A stretch of DNA of 64,000 nucleotides, taken from assembly GCA_022822905.1 (NCBI GenBank), contig JAJDYE010000023.1:94521-158520 (forward strand), given 5' to 3'. The notes below the pieces were generated by a model. The model saw only the letters and a program-made list of their open reading frames with translations. It was not told where the DNA came from and made no database searches. Positions 24,298 to 33,165 of the stretch are shown here, one piece after another (positions within the stretch are counted from its first letter, which is position 1; each line of letters opens with the position of its first letter). A program made the position numbers and the translations under genes. This DNA comes from Acidimicrobiia bacterium. Its GTDB lineage: Bacteria > Actinomycetota > Acidimicrobiia > Acidimicrobiales > Bin134.

Positions 24298-25539
24298 TCA
24301 AGACTGCGCTGCTTCCAATTCCCGCTCTACTCGGGCGATCTCAGCCCGGTACCACCCGGCCTCTTGGAAGTTGCGCAGACCGAATTGCTCCGCCATCGAT
24401 TGAAGGGCAGCGAGCTTGACTGACAGCGCCCCAACGTGGGCTGCATCGACGGCCAGAACCATATCGGCTAGGTGCAGGGCTTCGATTGTCTCACCGGCAG
24501 CCAGCCGTTCTTCTGAGCGGGCCATCAGGGCATCGGCCCCGGCCAAGTCCACCACATCGGGGTAGACCGCCTCGGGGGACGTGGCGTACAAGTCAGCAGT
24601 GGACTGATAGGTGAACCAACCGGCCAGCCCCTCCCAGATGGCCCGAACGCCCCAATCCACCCGACCGTAGGTCTCATTCAAGGGAGAATCATCGGGGAGG
24701 CGGATCTCCTTCATGAGCGTGAAGGGGTCTTTGCCCTCGTTCATCCCGTCGATCACCCGATCCCACACCCACTCCACCCCGTCGTGCATCCGGGTGAGCA
24801 CCTCTTTGACCTGCTCCTGGCCCACCACCGGCTCGAAGTGCCCGGCCAGGGCGATCTCCGGCTCCAGGTCGCGAACCTCGCGCAGCGACTCCATGTATTG
24901 CTGAGCGTCGCGGTATGGCTCGCCCCGCAAGGTGAACAGGTTGGGGAAGGCGTCGATGATCGGGCCCCAAAGGTCGCCTACGAAGGCCGCCCGCAGCTCG
25001 GGAACCCACACCGTGAGCCCGTCGGGACCCTCCGCGCCGGGAGTGTGCATCACCTCAAAGGTGAGATCGCCCACCTCAAGGGTGTGGGAGCGGTCGACCA
25101 CGATGTCGGCCTCTATCGGCGGGGTGGGCTCAACCCGGCCGGATTCGGTGCGGAGGTTCATGGCCGCTCCCCACAGAATCTTGGCCCGATCCACCCGGAA
25201 CTGGGTCAGCCGACGGTACTGCTCATCGCGCTGAAGGCACAGCCGGTGAGCCACCACCTGTGCTCCTTCTCGCGACCAGAGCCGGTGGCCGCCGATGTGA
25301 TCCTCGTGGGCGTGGGTGAGCACGATGTAGCGCACCGGATTGCCGGGAGCGGCCGAAAGCTGGCGATGGAAGCGGCGGGCGTCGCCGGCCAGTCCGGCAT
25401 CGATCATCACGCTGCCCTCTGGGGTGGCCACTTTGTAGGCGTTGGCCGTGCCCTCCGCCATCCAAATCCGGTCGGCTACCTCGTTCGCTGTCTCGGGGCC
25501 GTCCCTCCCAATCAGCTCCGAGACCCGCTCGTCAGCCAT
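24298..25539 (-). CDS. metallo-beta-lactamase-fold hydrolase with alkylsulfatase-type dimerisation domain
   Basis: A 413-residue MBL-fold protein. Residues up to about 240 carry the zinc motif THAHEDHIGGH, then VMHTPGAEGPDGLTVWV and FVGDLWGP. The following helical part (YGRVDWGVRAIWEGLAGWF and the TPR-like AGETIEALHLADMVLAVD) fits the dimerisation region of secondary alkylsulfatases such as SdsA1, although no secretion signal is visible. It may therefore cleave sulfate esters, or thioesters as other MBL hydrolases do. Its ATG overlaps the stop of the VOC gene upstream. Confidence 0.8.
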   Translation of the reverse strand: MADERVSELIGRDGPETANEVADRIWMAEGTANAYKVATPEGSVMIDAGLAGDARRFHRQLSAAPGNPVRYIVLTHAHEDHIGGHRLWSREGAQVVAHRLCLQRDEQYRRLTQFRVDRAKILWGAAMNLRTESGRVEPTPPIEADIVVDRSHTLEVGDLTFEVMHTPGAEGPDGLTVWVPELRAAFVGDLWGPIIDAFPNLFTLRGEPYRDAQQYMESLREVRDLEPEIALAGHFEPVVGQEQVKEVLTRMHDGVEWVWDRVIDGMNEGKDPFTLMKEIRLPDDSPLNETYGRVDWGVRAIWEGLAGWFTYQSTADLYATSPEAVYPDVVDLAGADALMARSEERLAAGETIEALHLADMVLAVDAAHVGALSVKLAALQSMAEQFGLRNFQEAGWYRAEIARVERELEAAQS

Positions 25540-26009
25540 CAGTCCTCAACCCAAACCCAGCGGCCGGATGGCGCCGCCACTCCCTCGGGCCGCTCCATGC
25601 ACTGCACATCCAAATGGATGGGCAGCAGGTGACGCACGTAGAAGGCGTGCACGGTCACGGTGGGCATCTCCAGGTCGTTGTAGCGCTTGATCTCCACCCG
25701 GGGATCCTTCTCCTGCCAGGCCTCACACTTGGCCAGGCACGTATCGACCTCTTCCCGGGTGTCGAACAGCAGGCCGAGATGATCGAACGGCGGCGGGGCC
25801 ATGGGCTCCTTGTGCTCGGCCAGCAGGATGAACTGGCTAGTGGCCGGATCGGTGGACAGAAGCAGCGCGGTCTGCTTGAGGATTTGGGTGTCGGTGGCGG
25901 TCCAGCCGAAGACATCGCCATAGAACTCGCGCACCTCAGCCCGGTAGTCGTCGGTCAAGGTACCCAAGGGAAGCGTCAGTTCCATGTGGTTGAAGCGCAT
26001 TTTGGCCAT
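25539..26009 (-). CDS. VOC-family (glyoxalase/bleomycin-resistance-fold) protein
   Basis: A 156-residue protein reading MRFNHMELTLPLGTL, VREFYGDVFGW and FDHLGLLFDTREEVD, the repeated beta-alpha-beta-beta-beta pattern of vicinal-oxygen-chelate proteins, with a histidine early and others in the second half. The open frame upstream of 26009 is a glycine-rich shadow of the divergent Pro/Glu-rich lipoprotein linker and is not coding. It is co-transcribed with the MBL hydrolase (4-base overlap). Possible roles are dioxygenase, isomerase or ligand binding; nothing distinguishes them here. Confidence 0.78.
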   Translation of the reverse strand: MAKMRFNHMELTLPLGTLTDDYRAEVREFYGDVFGWTATDTQILKQTALLLSTDPATSQFILLAEHKEPMAPPPFDHLGLLFDTREEVDTCLAKCEAWQEKDPRVEIKRYNDLEMPTVTVHAFYVRHLLPIHLDVQCMERPEGVAAPSGRWVWVED

Positions 26010-26030
26010 GCCGCAGCGTAGCCTGACACG

Positions 26031-27461
26031 ATGATGCGATCTTCTGCCGCCAGGCTGTGCTGGGCGTTGTTGCTGGTTCTGGCGTTGCTGGCTGGCGCCT
26101 GTGGGAACGACGACGGAGGGACCACCGAACCAGCGCCGGTGGCTACTGCTACCGCCGAGGCCACGGCCGCCCCCACCCAAGCCCCTACGCCTGAGGCCAC
26201 ACCCGAACCAGAACCCACCCCGGAGCCAACCCCCGAGGCCACGTCGGCACCGACCCCAGTACCCGCACCCGAGGCCACCCCCGAACCAGAACCCACCGTT
26301 GAACCGACCCCCGAGGCCACGCCCGCTCCCGCACCCGAAACGCACCCGTCAGGGCTCGACATCGCCGCCATCGATGCCGCAGCAGCCGACTGGATGGAGA
26401 ATGCCCGAATCCCCGGCATGGTGCTGGCCGTAGCCCGGGGTGGCGAGGACCCGTGGACCTTCGGATGGGGCGTGAGTGATCTCGGTACCCAAGAGCCCAT
26501 AACACCGGGCGATTACGTCCGCATCGGCTCGGTGACCAAGCCGGTCACCACCGTCGCGGTGCTGTCGATGGTGGATGAAGGCCTCGTCGACTTGGACACT
26601 CCGGTTACCGCTTATCTGGGCGACGACTGGTATGGCAAATACGAGCACGGCCCCCAAATCACTCTCCGGCATCTCTTGGGACACACCACCGGTTTCGTGG
26701 AGTACGCCTTCGACCCGGGGTTCTTCGTGCTGGGCTCCGCCCGGCTCGGCGTGCCTATCGCCCCCGAGGAGATCGTGCGGTTCACCACCAACTACGGGCC
26801 GGTGGCCGAATTCGAAACCGAGTACAACTACAGCACCGCCGGACACGTCATCGCGGGGATGATCATCGAGGCGGTCACTGGCAATCCCGCCGACGTCGAG
26901 ATCAGGTCCCGCGTGCTGGAGCCGCTGGGCTTGGAGAACACCTATCTGCCCCCCAATGAGCTTCCGCCCGTTCCGGTGATCGACAGCTACAACGGAGGGC
27001 TCCTGTACTCCGCGTTCACATCGCTGACAAGAGTTCCCGACGGCGCCCGGTACAACTTCATGGGCAACGACTACCTCTCCACCGACGACTACCCCCAGGA
27101 GTTCTTGCAGACGGCCGGCTGGACTGGCGGAGGCATCGAGACCCTGATCGGCGACGTTCCGACGATGTTTAGGGGGCTGTTCACCGGAGGACTGATAAGC
27201 GATGAGTCGCTGACTGAGATGACCTCTGCGGGTGTCAATCCCGGATACGGCCTCGGTGTGGGGATAGACGACATCGGCGGCCTGCTGGCCTACAGCCACG
27301 GCGGCGGCACCCCGGCATTCCGCACCCGCGCGCTCTACATCCCCGAATTGGACCTGACGCTGGCCGCAACGGCCAACGTCTTGCCTCCCGACCCCGATAT
27401 GGACGAGTTCATCGACGCCCTGCTCCCGATCATGATGGAGAGCTGGGGACTAGCCGGCTAA
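26031..27461 (+). CDS. secreted serine hydrolase lipoprotein (beta-lactamase / class C PBP-like)
   Basis: A 476-residue protein with signal peptide and lipobox LLAGAC (cysteine near residue 24), a linker of about 75 residues made of APT/PEATPEPEPTPEP-type repeats, then a serine-hydrolase domain. The SxxK motif is SVTK (about 166-169), the second motif is YNYS (about 264), and the third is HGGGT (about 422). Such enzymes act outside the membrane on peptides, esters or beta-lactams. The start is 21 bases from the divergent VOC start. Its TAATG stop/start junction couples it to the acyl-CoA synthetase. Confidence 0.88.
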   Translation: MMRSSAARLCWALLLVLALLAGACGNDDGGTTEPAPVATATAEATAAPTQAPTPEATPEPEPTPEPTPEATSAPTPVPAPEATPEPEPTVEPTPEATPAPAPETHPSGLDIAAIDAAAADWMENARIPGMVLAVARGGEDPWTFGWGVSDLGTQEPITPGDYVRIGSVTKPVTTVAVLSMVDEGLVDLDTPVTAYLGDDWYGKYEHGPQITLRHLLGHTTGFVEYAFDPGFFVLGSARLGVPIAPEEIVRFTTNYGPVAEFETEYNYSTAGHVIAGMIIEAVTGNPADVEIRSRVLEPLGLENTYLPPNELPPVPVIDSYNGGLLYSAFTSLTRVPDGARYNFMGNDYLSTDDYPQEFLQTAGWTGGGIETLIGDVPTMFRGLFTGGLISDESLTEMTSAGVNPGYGLGVGIDDIGGLLAYSHGGGTPAFRTRALYIPELDLTLAATANVLPPDPDMDEFIDALLPIMMESWGLAG

Positions 27462-29146
27462 TGACCCTCACCGCCTGGAACGAGGCCGCGGCGCAAGTCA
27501 CCGCGCCGGGCCAGCTCTTCTCCTGGTCGGTAAAGCAGGTGAACGGCGTTCCCCTTCGGATTTTCGACAACGCGCCCGATTCCATGCGGGACCTCTTTGT
27601 CGGGACCGCGGCTCACGGGGAGGCCGACTACCTGGTATTCCGCGACGAGCGCCTGTCATATGCCGAGGTCCACCGCCAGGTAAGGGCCTTGGCCAGGTGG
27701 CTAGCCGATAATGATGTCGGCCAGGGCGACCGGGTGGCCATCTCCATGCGGAACTACCCCGAGTGGATCATCGCCTACTGGGCAGTGGTGTCGATGGGGG
27801 CAGTGGTGGTGGGCCTGAACGCCTGGTGGACTCCAGCGGAGATGGCCTACGGCCTCCACGACTGCGCGCCCAAAGTGCTGGTGATCGACGGCGAGCGCTG
27901 GGAGCGCCTGGCCGCGCTCGACGACCGTCCAGAGATGCCGGTGCTGGTGACCCGGTGCGACGAGGAACTGCCCCACGAAGTAATCCGCTGGTCCGCCACG
28001 GTGGCCGACCCCGACCCGCCTGAGCTCCCCGACGTGGTCATCGAACCCGACGACGACCTGTGTGTGTTCTACACCTCGGGCACCACCGGCTTCCCCAAGG
28101 GGGCGGTGATGACCCATCGGGCCGCGGTGCACAACGTGATGAACATGGGCTTCTACTCGGCGGCGCTGGGCATGATCAACGAGAAGGAACCCGTCCCCCG
28201 CGACCAACGCGACCAGCCGGCCGGGCTGGTTTGCGTGCCGCTGTTCCATGTCACCGGGTGCAACTGCTACCTGCACCCCACCACCACCGTCGGCGGGAAG
28301 CTGGTGCTCATGTACCGCTGGGACGCCACCGAGGCCCTCAAGCTCATCGACGCCGAGCGGCCCAGCACCCTGGCCGCAGTGCCGGCTATGTCCCGTGAGA
28401 TCGTGCTACACCCCGACTTCGACCGCTACGACACTTCCAGCCTGGGCTCGCTGGGGGGCGGGGGCTCGCCGCTTCACCCCGACCTGGTGGACAAGATCTC
28501 CCGGAAGATTCCCAGCGGCAACCCCGGCACCGGTTATGGCCTGACCGAGACCAGCGGCGTGGTCACCATGAACATCGGGGCGATCTACAAGGGCAAGCCC
28601 ACAACAGTGGGCCAGCCGCTTCCCACCGTCGAGGCCAAAGTGGTGGACGACGACGGCGTCGAGCTGCCAGCCGGCCAACCAGGTGAGCTGCTGGTGCGGT
28701 CCCCCATCGTCATCCGGGGATATCTCAACAAGCCGGAGGCCACCGCCGAGGCCATAACCGAAGGCTGGCTGCACACCGGCGACGTCGCGATCATCGACGA
28801 GGACGGCTTCATCGCCATCGTGGACCGGGCCAAAGACCTGGTGATCCGAGGGGGTGAGAACATCGCCTGCGCCGAGGTGGAGAACGCCATATACCAGCAC
28901 GACGCAGTAGCCGAGGCCATCGTGTTCGCGGTGCCCGACGAGCGCCTCGGCGAGGTCCCCGGCACCGCCGTCGTACTGCGCCCCGGCCACCAGCTCGACG
29001 CCGACGGCCTGCGAGCCCACCTCGACGGCCTCATCGCCTCCCACAAGATCCCCGCCCACATCTGGTTCCAAGAAACCCCCCTCCCCCGCAACGCCTCCGG
29101 CAAATTCCTGAAGCGCCAAGTCCGCGATGAGCTGCTGTCGCCCTAG
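27461..29146 (+). CDS. acyl-CoA synthetase (AMP-forming, class I adenylating enzyme)
   Basis: A 561-residue AMP-binding enzyme that activates a carboxylic acid to its CoA thioester. Seen: FYTSGTTGFPKGAVMTH (P-loop, near residue 203), GTGYGLTETSGVV, the aspartate of WLHTGDVAIIDEDGFIAIVDR, and PRNASGKFLKRQ with the C-terminal catalytic lysine. Gene order after a secreted hydrolase suggests activation of an acid released by that enzyme, but this is inference. The start ATG shares its A with the upstream TAA. Confidence 0.93.
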   Translation: MTLTAWNEAAAQVTAPGQLFSWSVKQVNGVPLRIFDNAPDSMRDLFVGTAAHGEADYLVFRDERLSYAEVHRQVRALARWLADNDVGQGDRVAISMRNYPEWIIAYWAVVSMGAVVVGLNAWWTPAEMAYGLHDCAPKVLVIDGERWERLAALDDRPEMPVLVTRCDEELPHEVIRWSATVADPDPPELPDVVIEPDDDLCVFYTSGTTGFPKGAVMTHRAAVHNVMNMGFYSAALGMINEKEPVPRDQRDQPAGLVCVPLFHVTGCNCYLHPTTTVGGKLVLMYRWDATEALKLIDAERPSTLAAVPAMSREIVLHPDFDRYDTSSLGSLGGGGSPLHPDLVDKISRKIPSGNPGTGYGLTETSGVVTMNIGAIYKGKPTTVGQPLPTVEAKVVDDDGVELPAGQPGELLVRSPIVIRGYLNKPEATAEAITEGWLHTGDVAIIDEDGFIAIVDRAKDLVIRGGENIACAEVENAIYQHDAVAEAIVFAVPDERLGEVPGTAVVLRPGHQLDADGLRAHLDGLIASHKIPAHIWFQETPLPRNASGKFLKRQVRDELLSP

Positions 29147-29181
29147 GCGACCGAACCCGCCAGCCCGATAGCCTTTCCTAC

Positions 29182-30390
29182 GTGACCACCGCCACAGAAG
29201 ACCGCTACACCATCATCTCCTCCGACTGCCACGCCGGAGCCAACCACAAGACCTATCGGGAGTATCTGGAGTCATCCTGGCACGACGAGTTCGACGCCTG
29301 GCGGGGCAAGTACCGCAACCCGTTCCGCGACCTGCAAGACGACGGCCGGTCCCGCAACTGGGACAACGACCGCCGCATCTCCGAGCAGCACACCGACGGT
29401 GTGGTGGCCGAGATCACCTTCCCCAACACCGTGCCCCCCTTCTTCCCCACCGGCACGCTGATCGCCCCCCAGCCCACCGACAAGGACCTCCCCCGCCGCC
29501 TGGCCGGCATCCGGGCCCACAACCGGTGGCTGGCCGACTTCTGCGCCGAGTATCCCGAGCGCCGTGCCGGCATCGGCCAGATATTCCTCAACGACATCGA
29601 CGAGGCCGTGGCCGACGTGAAGTGGATCGCCGAGCACAACCTTCGGGGCGGGGCGCTGATTCCCAGCATCGCCCCCAACTCCGACCTGCCCCCGCTGTTC
29701 CACCCCCGCTACGATCCGGTGTGGGCGGCGTGCGAGGAGCACGACGTGGTGATGACCCTGCACTCGGGCGGCACTGGGATGCCCGACTACGGCGACTCCC
29801 CCGCGGCCGGGCCGATGTTCGTGATCGAGACCCCGTTCTTCTCCAACCGCTCCATGTGGCACCTCATCATGGGCGGGGTGTTCGAGCGGTACCCCGGCCT
29901 CAAGGCCGTGTTCACCGAGCAGGGCTTCGGCTGGGTGCCCGACATCCTGCGCCGCCTCGACGGCCTCCACGCCCAGATGTCGATGACCGGGCGCACCGGC
30001 GAGCTGGGCTTCTCCGCCGACTCGGTGCTGCCCGAGAAGCCCAGCTTCTACTTCGACCGCAACATCTGGATCGGCATCAGCTTCCCCGGCCCCAACGAGA
30101 TGCGCCTGCTCGACAAGGTGGGCGACCACAAGGTGATGTGGGGCTCCGACTACCCCCACGTGGAGGGCACCTACCCCTACAGCCGAGAGGGCATCCGCTT
30201 CGCCCTTCACGACCGCGACGAGGAGTCGATGCGCCGCATCCTGGCCGGCAACGCCGCCGATGTGTACAACTTCGACCTCGACGCCCTGGCCCCCCTAGCC
30301 GCCGAGCACGGCCCGACGGTGGCCGAGATCGCCGAGCCCCTCAGCGACATCCCCAAAGACGCCACCTCCCCCGCCTTCTGGGGCAAGTAG
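29182..30390 (+). CDS. COG2159-type amidohydrolase
   Basis: A 402-residue amidohydrolase_2 protein starting from GTG 29182. Seen: YTIISSDCHAGANHKTYREY (D-C-H in the metal-site position), TLHSGGTGMPDYG, AVFTEQGFGWVPDILRRLD, and HKVMWGSDYPHVEGTYPYS. It lies 35 bases after the acyl-CoA synthetase and ahead of the hotdog-like protein. It differs from the EPP.LW subgroup at 11319, 15797 and 44216 at the N-terminal site, so it probably handles another substrate. Confidence 0.85.
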   Translation: MTTATEDRYTIISSDCHAGANHKTYREYLESSWHDEFDAWRGKYRNPFRDLQDDGRSRNWDNDRRISEQHTDGVVAEITFPNTVPPFFPTGTLIAPQPTDKDLPRRLAGIRAHNRWLADFCAEYPERRAGIGQIFLNDIDEAVADVKWIAEHNLRGGALIPSIAPNSDLPPLFHPRYDPVWAACEEHDVVMTLHSGGTGMPDYGDSPAAGPMFVIETPFFSNRSMWHLIMGGVFERYPGLKAVFTEQGFGWVPDILRRLDGLHAQMSMTGRTGELGFSADSVLPEKPSFYFDRNIWIGISFPGPNEMRLLDKVGDHKVMWGSDYPHVEGTYPYSREGIRFALHDRDEESMRRILAGNAADVYNFDLDALAPLAAEHGPTVAEIAEPLSDIPKDATSPAFWGK

Positions 30391-30452
30391 GGCTTCCGCC
30401 GGCATCAGCCGGGCTAATTTCCGCCTAGGGCCGCAACCAGAAAGGCACGCTC

Positions 30453-31301
30453 ATGGTGAAAGACATCCGCGAAGTGACCCCCGACCAGCATTGGGATGCG
30501 TTCGAAGAGATCTGGACCGGGCTCATGTCGTACCGGTACCTCAACAAGACCACCCCGGCGCTGGACACCGGATTCGCCGACGACGAACTGGAGTCGATGC
30601 CCCTGCGCCACGACATGCGCAACGCCCACGGCGGGATCATGGCCGCCCCCCTGGCCATCGGCTGCCCCGAGCCGAGTTGGAACGACGATCTGGTGGTACC
30701 CGCCCCGGTGGTGTCGTACACCCAGATCCTGGACGACGCCCGAGGCGTGGACCAGATCCAGGTGTACCGCGAGGTGATCAACTTCGGCCGCACAATGGGA
30801 TTCACCCGCTCCAAAGTGGTGGATGCCGCCGACCACTCCCGGGTCATCTCCACCTCGGCAGGAATGGGAGTGAGCCTGGGCGATGTGCCCGACGGCTACG
30901 AAGCGGTGGACAACCCGCTCATCCCGGTGGAGGACTCCCCCGACATGCCCCGCCTCCACGAGGTGTTCGGCGTCACCAAGGGCGACGACGGCTGGTACCG
31001 GCTCCCCGAGCTCACCAAGGAATTCTCCGCCCCCCACGCCGCCCTCCACCTTGGCCCCATCCACATAGTGTTCGACATCACCGCCCATGAGCTGGTTGAA
31101 CAGGCGGCCGGCACAAACCGCATCCAAGTGGAGACCTGGTACGTGATGTTCGTCAAACCTGGCCTCATCGGCCCATTCCGCTGCGAGGGCGAGGCCATCA
31201 CCAGCCGCAGCGGCCGAATCAGCGTCAACCTCACCCTGTTCGACGAAGGCCGCGACAACCGCACCATCACCACCGGATCAGGAGTGTTCCGAGTGGTCTA
31301 G
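30453..31301 (+). CDS. double-hotdog protein, thioesterase/PaaI-like (putative)
   Basis: A 282-residue protein not assigned with certainty. The N-terminal half contains NAHGGIMAAPLAIG and the C-terminal half SAPHAALHLGPIHIVFD, each resembling the glycine-rich central helix approach of hotdog-fold thioesterases, spaced as in tandem-hotdog proteins. The rest is beta-rich (IQVETWYVMFVKPGLIGPFR). It is the last gene before tRNA-Leu, 62 bases after the amidohydrolase and preceded by GAAAGG. Thioester hydrolysis of the CoA product made by the upstream synthetase would fit the neighbourhood. Confidence 0.5.
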   Translation: MVKDIREVTPDQHWDAFEEIWTGLMSYRYLNKTTPALDTGFADDELESMPLRHDMRNAHGGIMAAPLAIGCPEPSWNDDLVVPAPVVSYTQILDDARGVDQIQVYREVINFGRTMGFTRSKVVDAADHSRVISTSAGMGVSLGDVPDGYEAVDNPLIPVEDSPDMPRLHEVFGVTKGDDGWYRLPELTKEFSAPHAALHLGPIHIVFDITAHELVEQAAGTNRIQVETWYVMFVKPGLIGPFRCEGEAITSRSGRISVNLTLFDEGRDNRTITTGSGVFRVV

Positions 31302-31357
31302 TCCCGCCCCCACAATTGAGCAGCCACCCCAACGTCCGCCCAGTACCGTGGGGCCGA

Positions 31358-31444
31358 GCCCGGGTGGCGGAATAGGCAGACGCAGGGGGCTTAAACCCCC
31401 CAGCCCTCAAAGAGGGCGTGTGGGTTCGACTCCCACCCCGGGCA
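31358..31444 (+). tRNA. tRNA-Leu (UAA)
   Basis: The 87-nt tRNA folds with a 7-bp acceptor stem GCCCGGG (31358-31364) / CCCGGGC (31437-31443) and discriminator A31444. The anticodon arm is GGGGG-CTTAAAC-CCCCC, with anticodon TAA reading UUA. A long variable arm (AGCCCTCAAAGAGGGCG) is as in type II leucine tRNAs, followed by the T arm with GGTTCGACTCC. No CCA is encoded. It marks the left edge of the accessory region. Confidence 0.95.
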
Positions 31445-31627
31445 CGAATCGGCTGTCCTCACCCCGATTGGCTGAAAGGACAGCCGACCCGGCCGCACCA
31501 GCTAGAGAGGACTAGGCCAGAGGCCATCACCGAGACCAGCGGGAGAGCTCTAACCGTGTTTTCCTATGCTGGGCGGATGGGCAGACAAGACCGCCTTGCA
31601 TCCGAACTAGTCATCAAGGAGTCTCCG

Positions 31628-31930
31628 ATGAGCTTCACTGGTTCGGCGAAGCGCATCCGCCGGGCTGTCTACAGCAGGGTGCCCGAGCAGCCTCGGGGCC
31701 TGCTGGCAGCCGCCGTCGTGCTCATCCTGCTGGTCTACCTGGCATGGCTGGCAGTGCTGGGCTGGTATCTGATGTTCGGATTGTTCTTGATCCCGTCCCG
31801 GCTGTTGCGCCGAAGGCAAGTACATGCCGAAGTCGAGGCGCTGCGCCACCGGGAGCTGATCGAGGCGATACGCGAATCCGGCAAGGGACGCGACAAACTG
31901 CCTGGTGGCGCGGGAGGGCGCAACTCCTAG
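31628..31930 (+). CDS. small single-pass membrane protein, unknown function
   Basis: A 100-residue protein; the ATG at 31628 follows AAGGAG at ideal distance, so an upstream start inside the tRNA region is rejected. A basic N-terminus (FTGSAKRIRRAVYSR) precedes a hydrophobic stretch of about 30 residues (LLAAAVVLILLVYLAWLAV onward to MFGLFLIP), then a basic/charged cytoplasmic-type tail (RLLRRRQVHAEVEALRHREL). No family recognised. First gene after tRNA-Leu. Confidence 0.6.
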   Translation: MSFTGSAKRIRRAVYSRVPEQPRGLLAAAVVLILLVYLAWLAVLGWYLMFGLFLIPSRLLRRRQVHAEVEALRHRELIEAIRESGKGRDKLPGGAGGRNS

Positions 31931-32231
31931 TCTCCGAGTGAGAAGGACCAAGGCCAGGGTCGTTGGCGGATTCACACTCTGGCCATCGCCGAAATGAAAG
32001 GACCGCCCCGACAGTAGGCACATCCACCGAATACCGTTTCCCCAGTTCATAGCCCTCTACAACCGAAGAGCAATCCTGCCGGTGAGGAGACTGTCGGGCT
32101 TATCCTTTGATCCTTAGGTGGAGCATCCCTCCTCTGTTAGGTGGAGTCCCCGACAATCAGTCGAGTCGGCCTAGGTCAGGGGTGCTGGCTGGAAGCCCTT
32201 GTAGATGAATGGGGTGGACCCTTTCCCACAC
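31931..32231. other. intergenic stretch without recognised feature
   Basis: About 300 bases between the small membrane protein and the minus-strand zinc-ribbon frame. No open frame with coding character, no tRNA and no clear terminator was seen. A short direct echo, TTAGGTGGAG, occurs at about 32115 and 32139 and is too short to interpret. Confidence 0.4.
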
Positions 32232-32420
32232 TCAGGCCGCGTTTATCGTTTGTCCGCAGTCCTCGCACCAGTCGGACCACCCGCCCCGTTCGGACAGCTT
32301 GGCGGCTGGCTGTAGGCGGTTGCAGCAATCGCAGCGAAATCGGATCAACCTGCGCCGCGCCGTGTCGATCACCACTGCGGCGGCGAGACACAGCACCGGC
32401 AAGAGGTAGAGCCAGCCCAT
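32232..32420 (-). CDS. small membrane protein with C-terminal zinc-ribbon-like motif (putative)
   Basis: A 62-residue frame starting MGWLYLLPVLCLAAAVVID, one transmembrane helix, followed by basic RRRLIRFR and a pair of cysteine knuckles, RCDCCNRL and WCEDCG, separated by 17 residues. That is the layout of a tiny membrane-anchored zinc ribbon. The frame extends upstream to 32501, but the transmembrane start at 32420 is the natural one. The function is unknown; the call rests on the coherent architecture. Confidence 0.5.
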   Translation of the reverse strand: MGWLYLLPVLCLAAAVVIDTARRRLIRFRCDCCNRLQPAAKLSERGGWSDWCEDCGQTINAA

Positions 32421-32638
32421 GCCGCACCGTACCACCACCGGCTGGCACCGACGCGGCAGCGGCACCAGCCCGACTGGCAGGCACTTTCCGATCTGTCTCA
32501 ATGGTGTTTCCCTTCGTTATGCGATGCGGCCTGTTGCCGAATGGCGATGTCGGTCGACCCGGTCGGGCTAAGGAGGGTTCCGCGCCTGGTTACTCTCCCA
32601 ACGCCCAAATTGTGTCCCATCCGGGAGAGGAGCAAATC

Positions 32639-33057
32639 ATGTCCGACAGGAACTCGATTGCAGGCCCAGCACCATCCCCCGGAACTCCGACGAATACGAA
32701 AACGGCATCCCTCTCCTCTCAGCTCTCAATACCACCACTCTCGCAAACCGAGACCGAAAAAAGAGGACACATCAGGCGGACCAAACTCAGGGGGTTACGC
32801 CATTGCTCCTGGTCGCCTTCGTGGTAACCGCAGGAGTCTTCGCCAACCGATGGGAATCTGGCCCTGATCCGGGCACTCTCGCGCAGTTCGTCACAGACGA
32901 TCTAAGTGCCAGGGATGTGGAGATCGAACTGGCGACTAAGTTGGCCTCCCAAATTCAAGACAACGAGAAGATTTTGGAGCGGGTCAAGGTCACCGTGGCC
33001 CTTGAGTTAGCCGTGGCTACGGTTGGCGTCCTCTGGCTGCTAACCCCATTGCTCTAG
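32639..33057 (+). pseudogene. two-helix membrane protein split by a -1 shift at an A6 run (frameshifted or slippage-expressed)
   Basis: ATG 32639 has a strong ribosome binding site (GGAGAGGAG) but its frame stops at 32827 after 62 residues of Ser/Thr/Pro-rich sequence. From 32803 an overlapping frame without a good start codon (only TTG) or SD encodes PLLLVAFVVTAGVF, an acidic middle, and a second hydrophobic helix ending LAVATVGVLWLLTPLL. A single -1 slip on the A6 run at 32757-32762 joins the two into about 139 residues. Either one A was lost, or slippage is used, or only the downstream part is real. GC content here is lower than in the flanks. Confidence 0.4.
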
Positions 33058-33165
33058 CTGGCAGGACAGTCTGAGCGTTGAGTGTCGTGCGGCAGCTTCG
33101 CGTGCTGGGTGCCAGGCTCTTGGGAAACCTCATCTTCGCAGGCAAGGTGCTCGGATGGTCGTCGT

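Noticed and set aside
25539-26345. Glycine-rich N-terminal extension of the VOC protein
   Set aside because: It is the antisense of the Pro/Glu/Thr repeat linker of the divergent lipoprotein; the VOC family starts at 26009.
32757-32763. Classical -1 programmed frameshift heptamer A-AAA-AAG
   Set aside because: The heptamer is in the wrong register for the frame that starts at 32639; only a simple A-run slip would work.
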